From Actinomycetota bacterium (lineage in GTDB: Bacteria; Actinomycetota; Actinomycetes; Nanopelagicales; Nanopelagicaceae): a DNA stretch of 5,453 nt. The translations under genes and the position numbers were made by a program. Shown piece after piece: positions 1-5,453 of the stretch. Positions within the stretch are counted from its first letter, which is position 1. Each line of letters begins with the position of its first letter. Below the pieces are notes generated by a model, which saw only the letters and a list, made by a program, of their open reading frames with translations, ran no database searches and was not told the origin of the DNA. The stretch is from contig WLHG01000080.1 in assembly GCA_009702845.1 (NCBI GenBank), positions 1-5,453 of the forward strand. Direction: 5' to 3'.

Positions 1-644
1 TACCAAGGCTTTAGATTTTCGAAAACCTCAGGATTTCGATCCACCCGTGATTGCCAAGCATCTGTGGCGATAGTTCCAGGAACAACCGTGTTGCACCGTA
101 TTCCAGCAGGGCCATAGCGCACCGCAACGGTGCGCGTCATGGCATGTAGGCCCGCCTTTGCAATGCTATAGGCATCACTACCCAGCATCACCTTTGCATT
201 GACTGTACCAATATTAATTATATTTCCAGAGCCTTGAGCAATCATGACGGGAAGCACTTCGCGGATGCAAAGAAAGCTTCCTGTCAAAGTTACCTTCAGA
301 GAGCTCTCCCACATGGACAAAGTGGTGTGGAGTAAATCCTCTGATTCATGGGTCATCGCATTATTCACTAAAACGTCAATGCGGCCAAAATCTTTTGCCA
401 CTTGGGCAAAGGTCGAAATAACCTCTTTCTCAACACCCAAATCAACTTGATAACCTCGAACATCTCCGCCCAGTGCGGCGATCTGCTCAACGGTTTCACT
501 CAGTGTGGCTTTATCAACTTCTAGAAGTACAACGCGTGCACCGGACATTGCCGCGCGCTGAGAAATATCCCGACCGATTCCTCGGCCTGCGCCTGTCACA
601 ATAATGACAGTTCCAGAAAGATCCTTGTCTTGAATTTTGCTCAC
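1..644 (-). CDS. SDR-family NAD(P)-dependent oxidoreductase, 3' end cut by window edge
   Basis: Classical short-chain dehydrogenase/reductase with a Rossmann fold, expected in the cytoplasm, oxidising an alcohol or reducing a ketone. The frame gives 214 residues with no stop before the window edge; the family usually has about 250, so roughly 35-40 C-terminal residues are missing. Visible motifs are the nucleotide-binding TGAGRGIG at residues 17-24, an acidic Glu42 at the end of the second strand (favours NAD over NADP), NNA at 94-96, the catalytic YSIAK (Tyr159, Lys163) and NTVVPG at 185-190. Two tetrad positions deviate: Thr119 sits where Asn is usual and Thr147 where Ser is usual. The start is a GTG at 644-642 that overlaps the TGA of the upstream ridA gene as GTGA, with a weak GGTGGTAG ribosome site before it, so it is probably translationally coupled and is the third gene of the deaminase operon. 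The substrate cannot be assigned; reduction of a keto acid made upstream is only a guess. Confidence 0.93.
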   Translation of the reverse strand, partial: MSKIQDKDLSGTVIIVTGAGRGIGRDISQRAAMSGARVVLLEVDKATLSETVEQIAALGGDVRGYQVDLGVEKEVISTFAQVAKDFGRIDVLVNNAMTHESEDLLHTTLSMWESSLKVTLTGSFLCIREVLPVMIAQGSGNIINIGTVNAKVMLGSDAYSIAKAGLHAMTRTVAVRYGPAGIRCNTVVPGTIATDAWQSRVDRNPEVFENLKPW

Positions 645-1018
645 AGGGCTACCACCAAATCTATCTCAACCAAAATATTCGCCAGCTGTGATCCAACTGT
701 TGTACGAACCGGAAATGGTGCCTTGAAGAATTCACGGTAGACGCCGTCGTAGGCAGCAAAATCTCGAGGAGAGTCTTGCAGGTGCGATGTCACTTTTACT
801 ACCTGATCCAGGGTCGCTCCACGCTCGGCCAGTATGGCTTGTAAATTCTTTAATGTCTGACGCGTTTGTTCAGCAATTCCACCAGCAACGATTTTCCCAG
901 TACTTGGATCGACTGGACCCATTCCGCAGGTAAATAAGAGACCATTGGCTACTACACCGTGTGAATAGGAGCCTCCCGGAGGAGGTGCATTCTCTGCGAA
1001 GAAATAATCTGAACTCAT
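641..1018 (-). CDS. RidA family protein (YjgF/YER057c/UK114), enamine/imine deaminase-like
   Basis: A 125-residue protein matching the length of canonical RidA (about 125-130), which forms cytoplasmic trimers and hydrolyses enamine/imine intermediates such as 2-aminoacrylate to 2-keto acids. The key substrate-binding Arg105 is present (PVRTTVG) with Glu118 in VEID, equivalent to Arg105 and Glu120 of E. coli RidA; Tyr18 is also kept. Thr30 replaces the usual Ser30, and Asp91 stands where E. coli has Asn88, so substrate range may differ. It is the middle gene of a minus-strand operon, 31 nt after a PLP-dependent deaminase-like gene and overlapping the next dehydrogenase gene by 4 nt. That fits a role in clearing the enamine released by the deaminase. 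A strong purine-rich site (AAAGAGGAG) precedes the ATG but is unusually close; no better in-frame start is seen. Confidence 0.95.
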   Translation of the reverse strand: MSSDYFFAENAPPPGGSYSHGVVANGLLFTCGMGPVDPSTGKIVAGGIAEQTRQTLKNLQAILAERGATLDQVVKVTSHLQDSPRDFAAYDGVYREFFKAPFPVRTTVGSQLANILVEIDLVVAL

Positions 1019-1049
1019 GGCTCCTCTTTCTTGTTTCTTGTTATTTTCT

Positions 1050-2309
1050 CTAGAAAAAAGTGTGAATAAGGTCTACTACCTCATAATTGTCATCGACTAA
1101 AGCGAATAGTCTCCATTTATCGAAGGTCGTACAAGGATGAGAGATTCCAAGGCTCACTAAGTCCCCCACCGCAATCTGTTGGTTTGGCGAAAAATAGAGA
1201 TACCCATGTTGATCGTTGAGATGATCAATCCTGCCTTCAATCGGCAATAACTCTCTGTGGAATCTCTTCAAGGGAAATGGATTATCGGTATCAATGCCAG
1301 CATCTCTTTTTCCGAGATTTAAGATTGCAACTCCTGGCTCTGGGCATGTTAAAACCTGTGCCCAGACTTCAATTGTTGGTAAAAGTTGTTGCGTAGCGGG
1401 AAGCCCGAGGAAGGGATAATTATTGAAATAAGCTCCATGGTCATGGGTTATGTACCCCCCACTGCGCAAAACCATGTGAAAAGGTTTGCTGTACTTTGCA
1501 AATTCTCGAGAAACAATATCAAAATAATTGCTTCCTCCAGCGGTCAGAATAATCTTTTCTTGATTAACAAAAGGTGCTACTAATTCCGCAGCCTCAACTA
1601 TTTTCTTGCAAAACTCAGCAACCTTTAGTAATCCATCATCCGACCGTCCGCCACCCGGGACAACTCCTTCAAAGGCTGAAACCCCTAAGAGCGATAAACG
1701 GGAATCTTTCGCAATCTCTTTTGCGAGAATAACGGCATCTTGATTGTCACGGATGCCTCCTCTACCCCCCTGTATTCCAATCTCAAGCAACAAAAGCACC
1801 TTTGCTTGAGCCAGACCTTCTAAAGCTTCACTTATGATTGAAAGGCCGGCGAGGGAGTCAACATAAAAGATGATTTCATGTTCACCATCAAAATTGATGG
1901 TAGCTATTTCACGAATTGTGCCTTTATCTACAATCTCGTTGGCGATGATTATTTGTTTAAAACCAAAGTCCAGAAAAATCTTAGCTTGTGCAAAGTTGGC
2001 AAGCGTAAGTGCCCAGGCTCCATGGTCCATTTGCATTTTCGCAATTTGAGGAGACATCGTAGTTTTCAAGTGAGGCGCCAAAGAAGCACCAATCTCCTTG
2101 CAATAAGCAGCCATTCTACTTAAATTGTGATCGAGGGCAGATTTTCTCAACGTTGCAATTGGGAAGCGAAATTCAGAAGTAAATAAATTCGGCTTGCTAT
2201 CTAAAAAATTTTTGAAGCTCTGTCCTTGAGCTTTTTCTGGAAGACCTTTATATCTGGCATCAATAATCCGCTCTGAAAGTTTTATGTCCAAAAAAGCTTC
2301 TATTGTCAT
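1050..2309 (-). CDS. D-amino-acid deaminase / D-threonine aldolase-like PLP enzyme (fold type III, metal-dependent)
   Basis: About 420 residues with an alanine-racemase-type N-terminal barrel and a C-terminal D-serine-dehydratase-like domain, a family that includes D-serine dehydratase, D-threonine aldolase and D-threo-3-hydroxyaspartate dehydratase. Numbered from the first ATG (2312), the PLP Schiff-base lysine is Lys83 in PHLKTT. Other motifs are EIGIQGGRGG (177-186), the phosphate-binding TAGGSNYFD (257-265), LRSGGYITHDHGAY (282-295) and the metal pair His392-x-Cys394 in SHPCTTFDKW. The family also carries the name 'amino acid deaminase'. The reaction is probably dehydration and deamination, or retro-aldol cleavage, of a D-3-hydroxyamino acid; the substrate is unknown. 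It heads the operon with ridA and an SDR gene. Two adjacent ATGs exist (2312 and 2309) with no ribosome-binding site. A TATAAT box places the expected transcript start exactly on the 2309 ATG, so I chose that one. By eye the gene is richer in A/T than its neighbours. Confidence 0.92.
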   Translation of the reverse strand: MTIEAFLDIKLSERIIDARYKGLPEKAQGQSFKNFLDSKPNLFTSEFRFPIATLRKSALDHNLSRMAAYCKEIGASLAPHLKTTMSPQIAKMQMDHGAWALTLANFAQAKIFLDFGFKQIIIANEIVDKGTIREIATINFDGEHEIIFYVDSLAGLSIISEALEGLAQAKVLLLLEIGIQGGRGGIRDNQDAVILAKEIAKDSRLSLLGVSAFEGVVPGGGRSDDGLLKVAEFCKKIVEAAELVAPFVNQEKIILTAGGSNYFDIVSREFAKYSKPFHMVLRSGGYITHDHGAYFNNYPFLGLPATQQLLPTIEVWAQVLTCPEPGVAILNLGKRDAGIDTDNPFPLKRFHRELLPIEGRIDHLNDQHGYLYFSPNQQIAVGDLVSLGISHPCTTFDKWRLFALVDDNYEVVDLIHTFF

Positions 2310-2315
2310 CATTGG

Positions 2316-2344
2316 ATTATAGGTGAAAAGCGGTTTTCTCTATA
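2316..2344 (-). promoter_or_regulatory. Promoter of the deaminase-ridA-SDR operon, apparently leaderless
   Basis: A perfect -10 hexamer, TATAAT, lies on the minus strand at 2321-2316. A weak -35 candidate TATAGA (3 of 6 to TTGACA) is at 2344-2339 with a 17-bp spacer. The seventh base after the -10 is the A of the ATG at 2309, so transcription would begin on the start codon. No Shine-Dalgarno sequence is present upstream, as expected for leaderless mRNA, which is common in actinobacteria. The transcript start is inferred from spacing only. Confidence 0.6.
2325..2338. promoter_or_regulatory. Candidate operator palindrome in the deaminase promoter spacer
   Basis: The 14-bp sequence GAAAAGCGGTTTTC is an inverted repeat with six of seven pairs matching and a central CG, a shape resembling LacI/GalR-family operators. 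It lies wholly between the -35 and -10 boxes of the minus-strand promoter, where a bound repressor would block RNA polymerase. A perfect 10-bp palindrome, CTCTATAGAG (2338-2347), abuts it and covers the -35 region. No regulator gene is visible in the window, so the binding protein is unknown. Confidence 0.35.
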
Positions 2345-2362
2345 GAGGCTGCTTTCCGCATC

Positions 2363-2391
2363 CTGAGAAAGTGTGGCATTTTGGATAGAAT
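2363..2391 (+). promoter_or_regulatory. Promoter of the dehydrogenase-RidA pair
   Basis: A sigma-70-like promoter is seen on the plus strand: CTGAGA at 2363-2368 (4 of 6 to TTGACA), a 17-bp spacer, and TAGAAT at 2386-2391 (5 of 6 to TATAAT). Transcription would start near 2398, giving a leader of about 85 nt before the ATG at 2483. The leader carries a short ORF, a tandem TAGAGG pair and a weak inverted repeat (TGTCTT 2415-2420, AAGACA 2451-2456). Confidence 0.5.
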
Positions 2392-2442
2392 TTCTAGTGT
2401 TTTATTGGTCTGGATGTCTTTCAACGTTAGAGGCGTAGAGGT

Positions 2443-2478
2443 ATGCTCACAAGACAGTCAAAGCACAGAGGGTGGTAG
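2443..2478 (+). CDS. Possible 11-codon leader ORF upstream of the dehydrogenase
   Basis: ATG at 2443 opens an 11-codon frame, MLTRQSKHRGW, stopping with TAG at 2476-2478, four bases before the dehydrogenase ATG and in a different frame. AGAGGCG ends about 9 nt upstream of its ATG, which is a better ribosome-binding site than that of the dehydrogenase itself. It could couple or modulate translation of the downstream gene. So short a frame may also be chance; there is no codon or homology evidence. Confidence 0.25.
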   Translation: MLTRQSKHRGW

Positions 2479-2482
2479 TTAG

Positions 2483-3592
2483 ATGATTTTAACGATGAAT
2501 GTCCCCGTATTAACTGAAGCGAAACAGAAGATGCAGATGACTGAGGTAAATGTCGATGCTCCCCGTCAGGGTGAAGTGCGCGTCAAGATGTTTGCATCTG
2601 GAGTTTGCCATTCATGTCTTCACGCTTACGATGGATCGCATGCGACCCCGATGCCAATGATTCTCGGTGATGAAGGATCTGGCGTTGTTGAATCAGTAGG
2701 TGAAGGTGTAACCACTCTTGTTCCTGGTGATCACGTTATTATTTCTTGGCTGATGAACTGCGGAACCTGTCAGGCATGTAGAAATGGAAAGCCCGCTCAT
2801 TGTTGGGCTCCTTCACCATTTGGCGCTTTGTTGGACAATACGCAACGTTTTCACAACGCAAAGACTGGTGAAAATATTTTGCACTATGGGCCTGCCACCT
2901 ATGCGCCGTACACAGTAGTGCCGGAAAGCTCTGCAATTAAAATTCGTAAAGATATGCCGCTTGATATGGCAGCATTGATTGGGTGTTCTGTTACGACTGG
3001 ATTTGGTGCTGTCACAAATGCCGCTGGCGCTCGTCCAGGAGAATCCGTTGCTGTCGTTGGTTGCGGAGGCGTTGGGCTTAACTCCATTCAAGGTGCTCGT
3101 GTTGCTGGAGCATTCCCGATTATCGCTATCGATACATCAGATGCGGCCCTTAAGTTGGCTGTTAAATTAGGAGCTACTCACACAATAAATGCTGCGACTG
3201 AAGATGTTATTGCTGTCACCTTAAAGATCTGTCCTCGAGGCGTAAATTATTCAATTGCCGCTGTTGGAAGTACTAAGGCAATGATTAATGCCCTTACCAT
3301 GTTAAGCGCCGGTGGAACCATGGTTATTCTGGGTGCACCTCCGAGCGGGGCGACTCTTGAATTCGATCCAACTGCAAGGATCCTCGCCGGTGAGCGCCGA
3401 ATGATCGGCAGCAAGTACGGTTCTTCTAATCCACACGTTGAATTTCCGAAGCTGATTGAGTTGTATCTCAATGGCAAATTGGACTTAGACTCCTTACTCA
3501 CAGGACATTATCGACTAGATGAGGCAGACAAAGCTTTTGAAGTTCTAGCAAAGGGCGGCCCGGGCCGCGGATTGATTACATTCGAGCAGTAA
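2483..3592 (+). CDS. Zinc-dependent alcohol dehydrogenase (MDR superfamily) with altered zinc site
   Basis: A 369-residue medium-chain dehydrogenase: GroES-like catalytic domain (about 1-170 and 320-369) around a Rossmann domain (about 180-310). It probably oxidises an alcohol, or a hydroxymethyl adduct, with NAD in the cytoplasm. The structural zinc site is complete: Cys93, Cys96, Cys99 and Cys107. The cofactor motif is GCGGVG (193-198), and Asp217 in AIDTSD favours NAD. Catalytic-zinc residues Cys42, Glu64 and Cys168 are present, but the usual His of GHE is Asp63 and the usual Asp of CHSDLH is Cys45. Overall it resembles the class III / mycothiol-dependent branch, but the substrate is not readable. 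The ATG at 2483 has GGTGG about 7 nt upstream; a second ATG at 2495 is less well placed. It is followed after 27 nt by a RidA gene, evidently co-transcribed, and is divergent from the deaminase operon. Confidence 0.94.
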   Translation: MILTMNVPVLTEAKQKMQMTEVNVDAPRQGEVRVKMFASGVCHSCLHAYDGSHATPMPMILGDEGSGVVESVGEGVTTLVPGDHVIISWLMNCGTCQACRNGKPAHCWAPSPFGALLDNTQRFHNAKTGENILHYGPATYAPYTVVPESSAIKIRKDMPLDMAALIGCSVTTGFGAVTNAAGARPGESVAVVGCGGVGLNSIQGARVAGAFPIIAIDTSDAALKLAVKLGATHTINAATEDVIAVTLKICPRGVNYSIAAVGSTKAMINALTMLSAGGTMVILGAPPSGATLEFDPTARILAGERRMIGSKYGSSNPHVEFPKLIELYLNGKLDLDSLLTGHYRLDEADKAFEVLAKGGPGRGLITFEQ

Positions 3593-3619
3593 TTCACACA
3601 CAACGAAAGGTTCTACATT

Positions 3620-4078
3620 ATGAGTTTTGACGATAACTTTAAGGCGCTTGCCTCGAAACCGACAAGTGCATTTAATATCGCTCTGTCTCCAATCCGATAC
3701 CTTAACAACTCTTTTTATGCTTCTGGGCAAGTCGCTCGACGTGGAGAGACGATGGTTGCAACGGGACTCGTTGGTAGCGAAGTTGATATGGAGCTTGCAC
3801 AAGAGTGTGCTTGGGTCTGCGCTATGAATGTCTTGGAATCTGTACAAAAAGAGTTAGGGTCTCTTGATAAAATTGAGTACGTTGCCCGCCTTGGTATCTA
3901 CGTTGCAAGTGCGGATGGATTCTCTGATCAGCATTTGGTTGCACATGGCGCAAGCCAAGTGATCCTCAATGTGTTTGGTGATGTGGCAGGCAAGCATGCG
4001 CGTACAGCTATTGGTGTTGCATCACTGCCACTCAACAGTCCTGTTGAAGTCGATGCAATTTTTGTAGTTCGTCAATAA
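3620..4078 (+). CDS. RidA family protein, YjgF-like subfamily 1 (second paralogue)
   Basis: A 152-residue protein of the longer RidA subgroup (YjgF_YER057c_UK114_like_1 type). It has an N-terminal SPIRYLNNSFYASGQ segment, a long helix-rich middle, GASQVILNVFGDVAGKHAR at 110-128 and PVEVDAIFVV at 141-150. Arg128 and Glu143 occupy the positions of the catalytic-site Arg and Glu of RidA, so enamine/imine hydrolysis is possible. Many members of this subgroup have no proven activity. It shares little sequence with the RidA at 641-1018, so it is a different subfamily and not a recent duplicate. It lies 27 nt downstream of the dehydrogenase in the same direction, with AAAGG about 9 nt before the ATG. 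Pairing with a dehydrogenase suggests handling of a reactive product, which is inference. Its TAA is 3 bp from the convergent xylA stop. Confidence 0.93.
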   Translation: MSFDDNFKALASKPTSAFNIALSPIRYLNNSFYASGQVARRGETMVATGLVGSEVDMELAQECAWVCAMNVLESVQKELGSLDKIEYVARLGIYVASADGFSDQHLVAHGASQVILNVFGDVAGKHARTAIGVASLPLNSPVEVDAIFVVRQ

Positions 4079-4081
4079 AAC

Positions 4082-5236
4082 CTACTTAACACCCATTAAG
4101 TGTTCAAGGGCTAACTGATCAATGGCTTCATAGCCATATCCGCGTGCACCTGCAGCTTCGACATCGAATGAATCTTTAGCAAGATCCTTCCATGTCTCGC
4201 CTGCACCTAAAGTTGGTTGGCTAAGCTCTGGAATATTTGACTCGGCCATTGCGGCAATCACACGTGGATCTGCGCGGAAGGCTAATGCGCGCTCCTTAAG
4301 TGCCAAATAGGTACGCATATTGGCAGTTGCAGACTCCCACACGCCCTTATCGCTCTCTGTGCGCGCTGGTTTGTAATCAAAATGCTTTGGTCCGTCGTAC
4401 TTGTATCGCTCGAGCAGATCAACGAGGAAAAATGCCGATTTGAGATCGCCGTGACCAAAGACTAAATCCTGATCAAACTTTGGACCATGTTGACCGTTAA
4501 GATCAATGTGATACAACTTTTTCTGCCATAGCGCTTGTGCAATTCCGTGAACAAAGTTAAGTCCAGCCATTTGTTCATGTCCAACCTCTGGATTCAACCC
4601 AACGAGCTCTGGTCGATCAAGGGTGTAAATAAATGCCAATGCGTGTCCGATCGTTGGCAAGAAAATATCGCCACGTGGTTCATTGGGCTTAGGCTCAATT
4701 GCAAATTTAATGTCATAGCCATTATCAGTTACGAACTCACCTAAAGTATTAAATGCTTCACGGAATCGATCGAGTGCAACATAGGCATCTTTACCACCAT
4801 CTGTTTCTGCGCCTTCTCGTCCGCCCCAGCACACATACGTCTTTGCGCCGAGTTCAACTGCGAGCTCGATATTCTTCATCACCTTACGCAAGGCAAAACG
4901 GCGAATATCTTTATCGTTAGATGTAAATGCACCATCTTTAAAAACAGGGTGAGTGAATAAATTTGTGGTCGCCATTGGCACTTTCATGCCAGTCTCAGCG
5001 AGAGCTTTCTTAAAGCGATCTATGTGTGTGCGACGTGCGCCCTCATCACTTCCAAATGGAATCAAATCATCATCGTGAAACGTCACGCCGTGAGCGCCGC
5101 GTGCCGCCAGTTCATTGACGGTACGAACCGGGTCTAGGGCTCCTCGTGTTGCATCACCGAAGGGATCGCGAGCCTGCCAGCCAACGGTCCATAGACCGAA
5201 AGTGAACTTATCTGCTGGGGTTGGTGTTAATGACAT
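4082..5236 (-). CDS. xylA: Xylose isomerase, actinobacterial (class I) type
   Basis: Converts D-xylose to D-xylulose, and D-glucose to D-fructose, as a cytoplasmic tetramer needing two divalent metal ions. The 384-residue protein aligns without shift to the well-studied Streptomyces enzymes. The ring-opening pair is His54 and Asp57 (FHDDDL). The substrate pocket has Trp16, Phe94, Trp137 and Lys183. The metal ligands are Glu181, Glu217, His220, Asp245, Asp255, Asp257 and Asp287. All are intact, so it should be active. The N-terminal [15 protein letters not shown] is a family hallmark and fixes the start at 5236; GAAAGG lies about 9 nt upstream. It stands alone here: no xylulokinase, transporter or xylose repressor is visible, and it converges on the dehydrogenase-RidA pair with no clear terminator between them. 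The actinobacterial-type protein in moderate-GC DNA is the best taxonomic clue in the window. Confidence 0.98.
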   Translation of the reverse strand: MSLTPTPADKFTFGLWTVGWQARDPFGDATRGALDPVRTVNELAARGAHGVTFHDDDLIPFGSDEGARRTHIDRFKKALAETGMKVPMATTNLFTHPVFKDGAFTSNDKDIRRFALRKVMKNIELAVELGAKTYVCWGGREGAETDGGKDAYVALDRFREAFNTLGEFVTDNGYDIKFAIEPKPNEPRGDIFLPTIGHALAFIYTLDRPELVGLNPEVGHEQMAGLNFVHGIAQALWQKKLYHIDLNGQHGPKFDQDLVFGHGDLKSAFFLVDLLERYKYDGPKHFDYKPARTESDKGVWESATANMRTYLALKERALAFRADPRVIAAMAESNIPELSQPTLGAGETWKDLAKDSFDVEAAGARGYGYEAIDQLALEHLMGVK

Positions 5237-5349
5237 GGTGTTATGCCTTTCAATTTCATGTGCGACGGCTCCGTTTGGTACATCGGTAATTTACCTCTAA
5301 ACTCGCAACCTATCCATTCAAGAGTGCTAGCCACTTTTGGGTGGGTTTC
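5237..5349. promoter_or_regulatory. Divergent upstream region of xylA and tRNA-Leu
   Basis: This 113-bp gap must hold the xylA promoter (minus) and probably that of the tRNA (plus). For xylA, TAAATT at 5293-5288 is a plausible -10, giving a leader of about 45 nt, but no -35 at proper spacing is seen. For the tRNA, TATCCAT from 5311 with a TTTAC-containing stretch near 5290 is a weak candidate. The minus-strand octamer TAGAGGTA (5299-5292) also occurs in the dehydrogenase leader at 2436-2443. Individual promoter calls here are uncertain. Confidence 0.4.
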
Positions 5350-5430
5350 GCGGGAGTGGTGAAATGGCAGACACGCAGGTCTTAGGAACCTGTGTCTTCG
5401 GACGTGAGGGTTCAAGTCCCTTCTCCCGCA
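5350..5430 (+). tRNA. tRNA-Leu, anticodon UAG
   Basis: A full class II tRNA of 81 nt can be folded by hand. The 7-bp acceptor stem is GCGGGAG (5350-5356) with CTCCCGC (5423-5429) and discriminator A5430. The D stem is GTG/CAC, and the anticodon stem CAGGT/ACCTG encloses loop CTTAGGA with anticodon TAG at 5383-5385. The long variable arm GTC-TTCG-GAC carries a stable UUCG tetraloop, and the T arm is GAGGG/CCCTT with loop TTCAAGT. The long variable arm, anticodon and A73 identify leucine (CUN codons). The 3' CCA is not encoded (CAT follows) and must be added enzymatically. It is intact, with no sign of an element inserted at its 3' end within the 23 bases shown downstream. Confidence 0.97.
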
Positions 5431-5453
5431 CATATCTTTGTTTAATTACCCAA

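Noticed and set aside
244..450. 68-codon plus-strand frame
   Set aside because: It lies opposite the SDR coding frame, which has clear family motifs; this frame has no recognisable motif.
972..982. CCTCC-C-GGAGG inverted repeat
   Set aside because: It falls in the Pro-Pro-Pro-Gly-Gly codons of ridA and is explained by codon composition; the loop is too small for a real hairpin.
2739..3501. Several 60-90 codon frames overlapping the dehydrogenase on both strands
   Set aside because: They are shadows of the dehydrogenase reading frame, which carries all family motifs; none has its own motif or ribosome site.
5322..5330. Half of a CIRCE-like heat-shock operator (GAGTGCTAG)
   Set aside because: The partner half-site TTAGCACTC at 9-bp spacing is absent, so it is not an HrcA operator.
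5227..5433. 68-codon minus-strand frame across the tRNA and xylA leader
   Set aside because: Its first half is the antisense of tRNA-Leu, a well-known source of spurious proteins (RRDLNPH-type sequence). Only the last 18 codons are discussed, as a possible leader frame.
5350..5453. tRNA-Leu as an integration site for a mobile element
   Set aside because: The tRNA is intact, no integrase or repeat of its 3' end is present elsewhere in the window, and only 23 bases lie downstream.
1..5453. CRISPR array, insertion sequence, toxin-antitoxin or phage-defence system
   Set aside because: No repeat-spacer periodicity, transposase, terminal inverted repeats or defence-type domains were seen; the region reads as metabolic chromosome.

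Overview
The window looks like chromosomal DNA from a low-GC actinobacterium. The main evidence is the xylose isomerase at 4082-5236. It follows the Streptomyces/Arthrobacter-type XylA residue for residue, including every numbered active-site position, yet the DNA is only moderate in GC rather than the high GC usual for that phylum. Freshwater actinobacteria of the Nanopelagicales (acI) type would fit. That placement is inference, based on one gene family, the base composition, a possible leaderless promoter and a tRNA without an encoded CCA end.

Layout. On the minus strand, reading from about 2309 down to the left edge, is a tight three-gene operon: a PLP- and metal-dependent D-amino-acid deaminase/aldolase-like enzyme (1050-2309), a RidA enamine/imine deaminase (641-1018), and a short-chain dehydrogenase cut off by the window edge (1-644). 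Diverging from it across a 170-bp regulatory region is a plus-strand pair: a zinc-type alcohol dehydrogenase (2483-3592) and a second, distantly related RidA-family protein (3620-4078). This pair ends 3 bp from the stop codon of the convergent xylA gene (4082-5236, minus). Beyond the xylA promoter region is a complete tRNA-Leu(UAG) gene (5350-5430, plus). There is no gene-free stretch longer than about 170 bp.

How the genes may work together. Fold-type III D-hydroxyamino-acid dehydratases release reactive enamines and imines, and RidA proteins hydrolyse these to 2-keto acids. A deaminase, a RidA and an oxidoreductase in one operon therefore read as a small amino-acid or hydroxyamino-acid catabolic module. 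The divergent dehydrogenase-RidA pair repeats the 'oxidoreductase plus RidA' theme and probably belongs to the same physiology. The substrate cannot be read from the sequence. xylA (xylose/glucose isomerisation) and the tRNA look like unrelated neighbours.

Most notable details: two divergent RidA paralogues in one locus; a dehydrogenase whose catalytic-zinc His and its partner Asp are replaced (GDE and HSC instead of GHE and HSD); a TATAAT box placed so that the deaminase mRNA would start exactly on an ATG (leaderless); a well-spaced 11-codon leader ORF in front of the dehydrogenase; and palindromes in the divergent promoter region.
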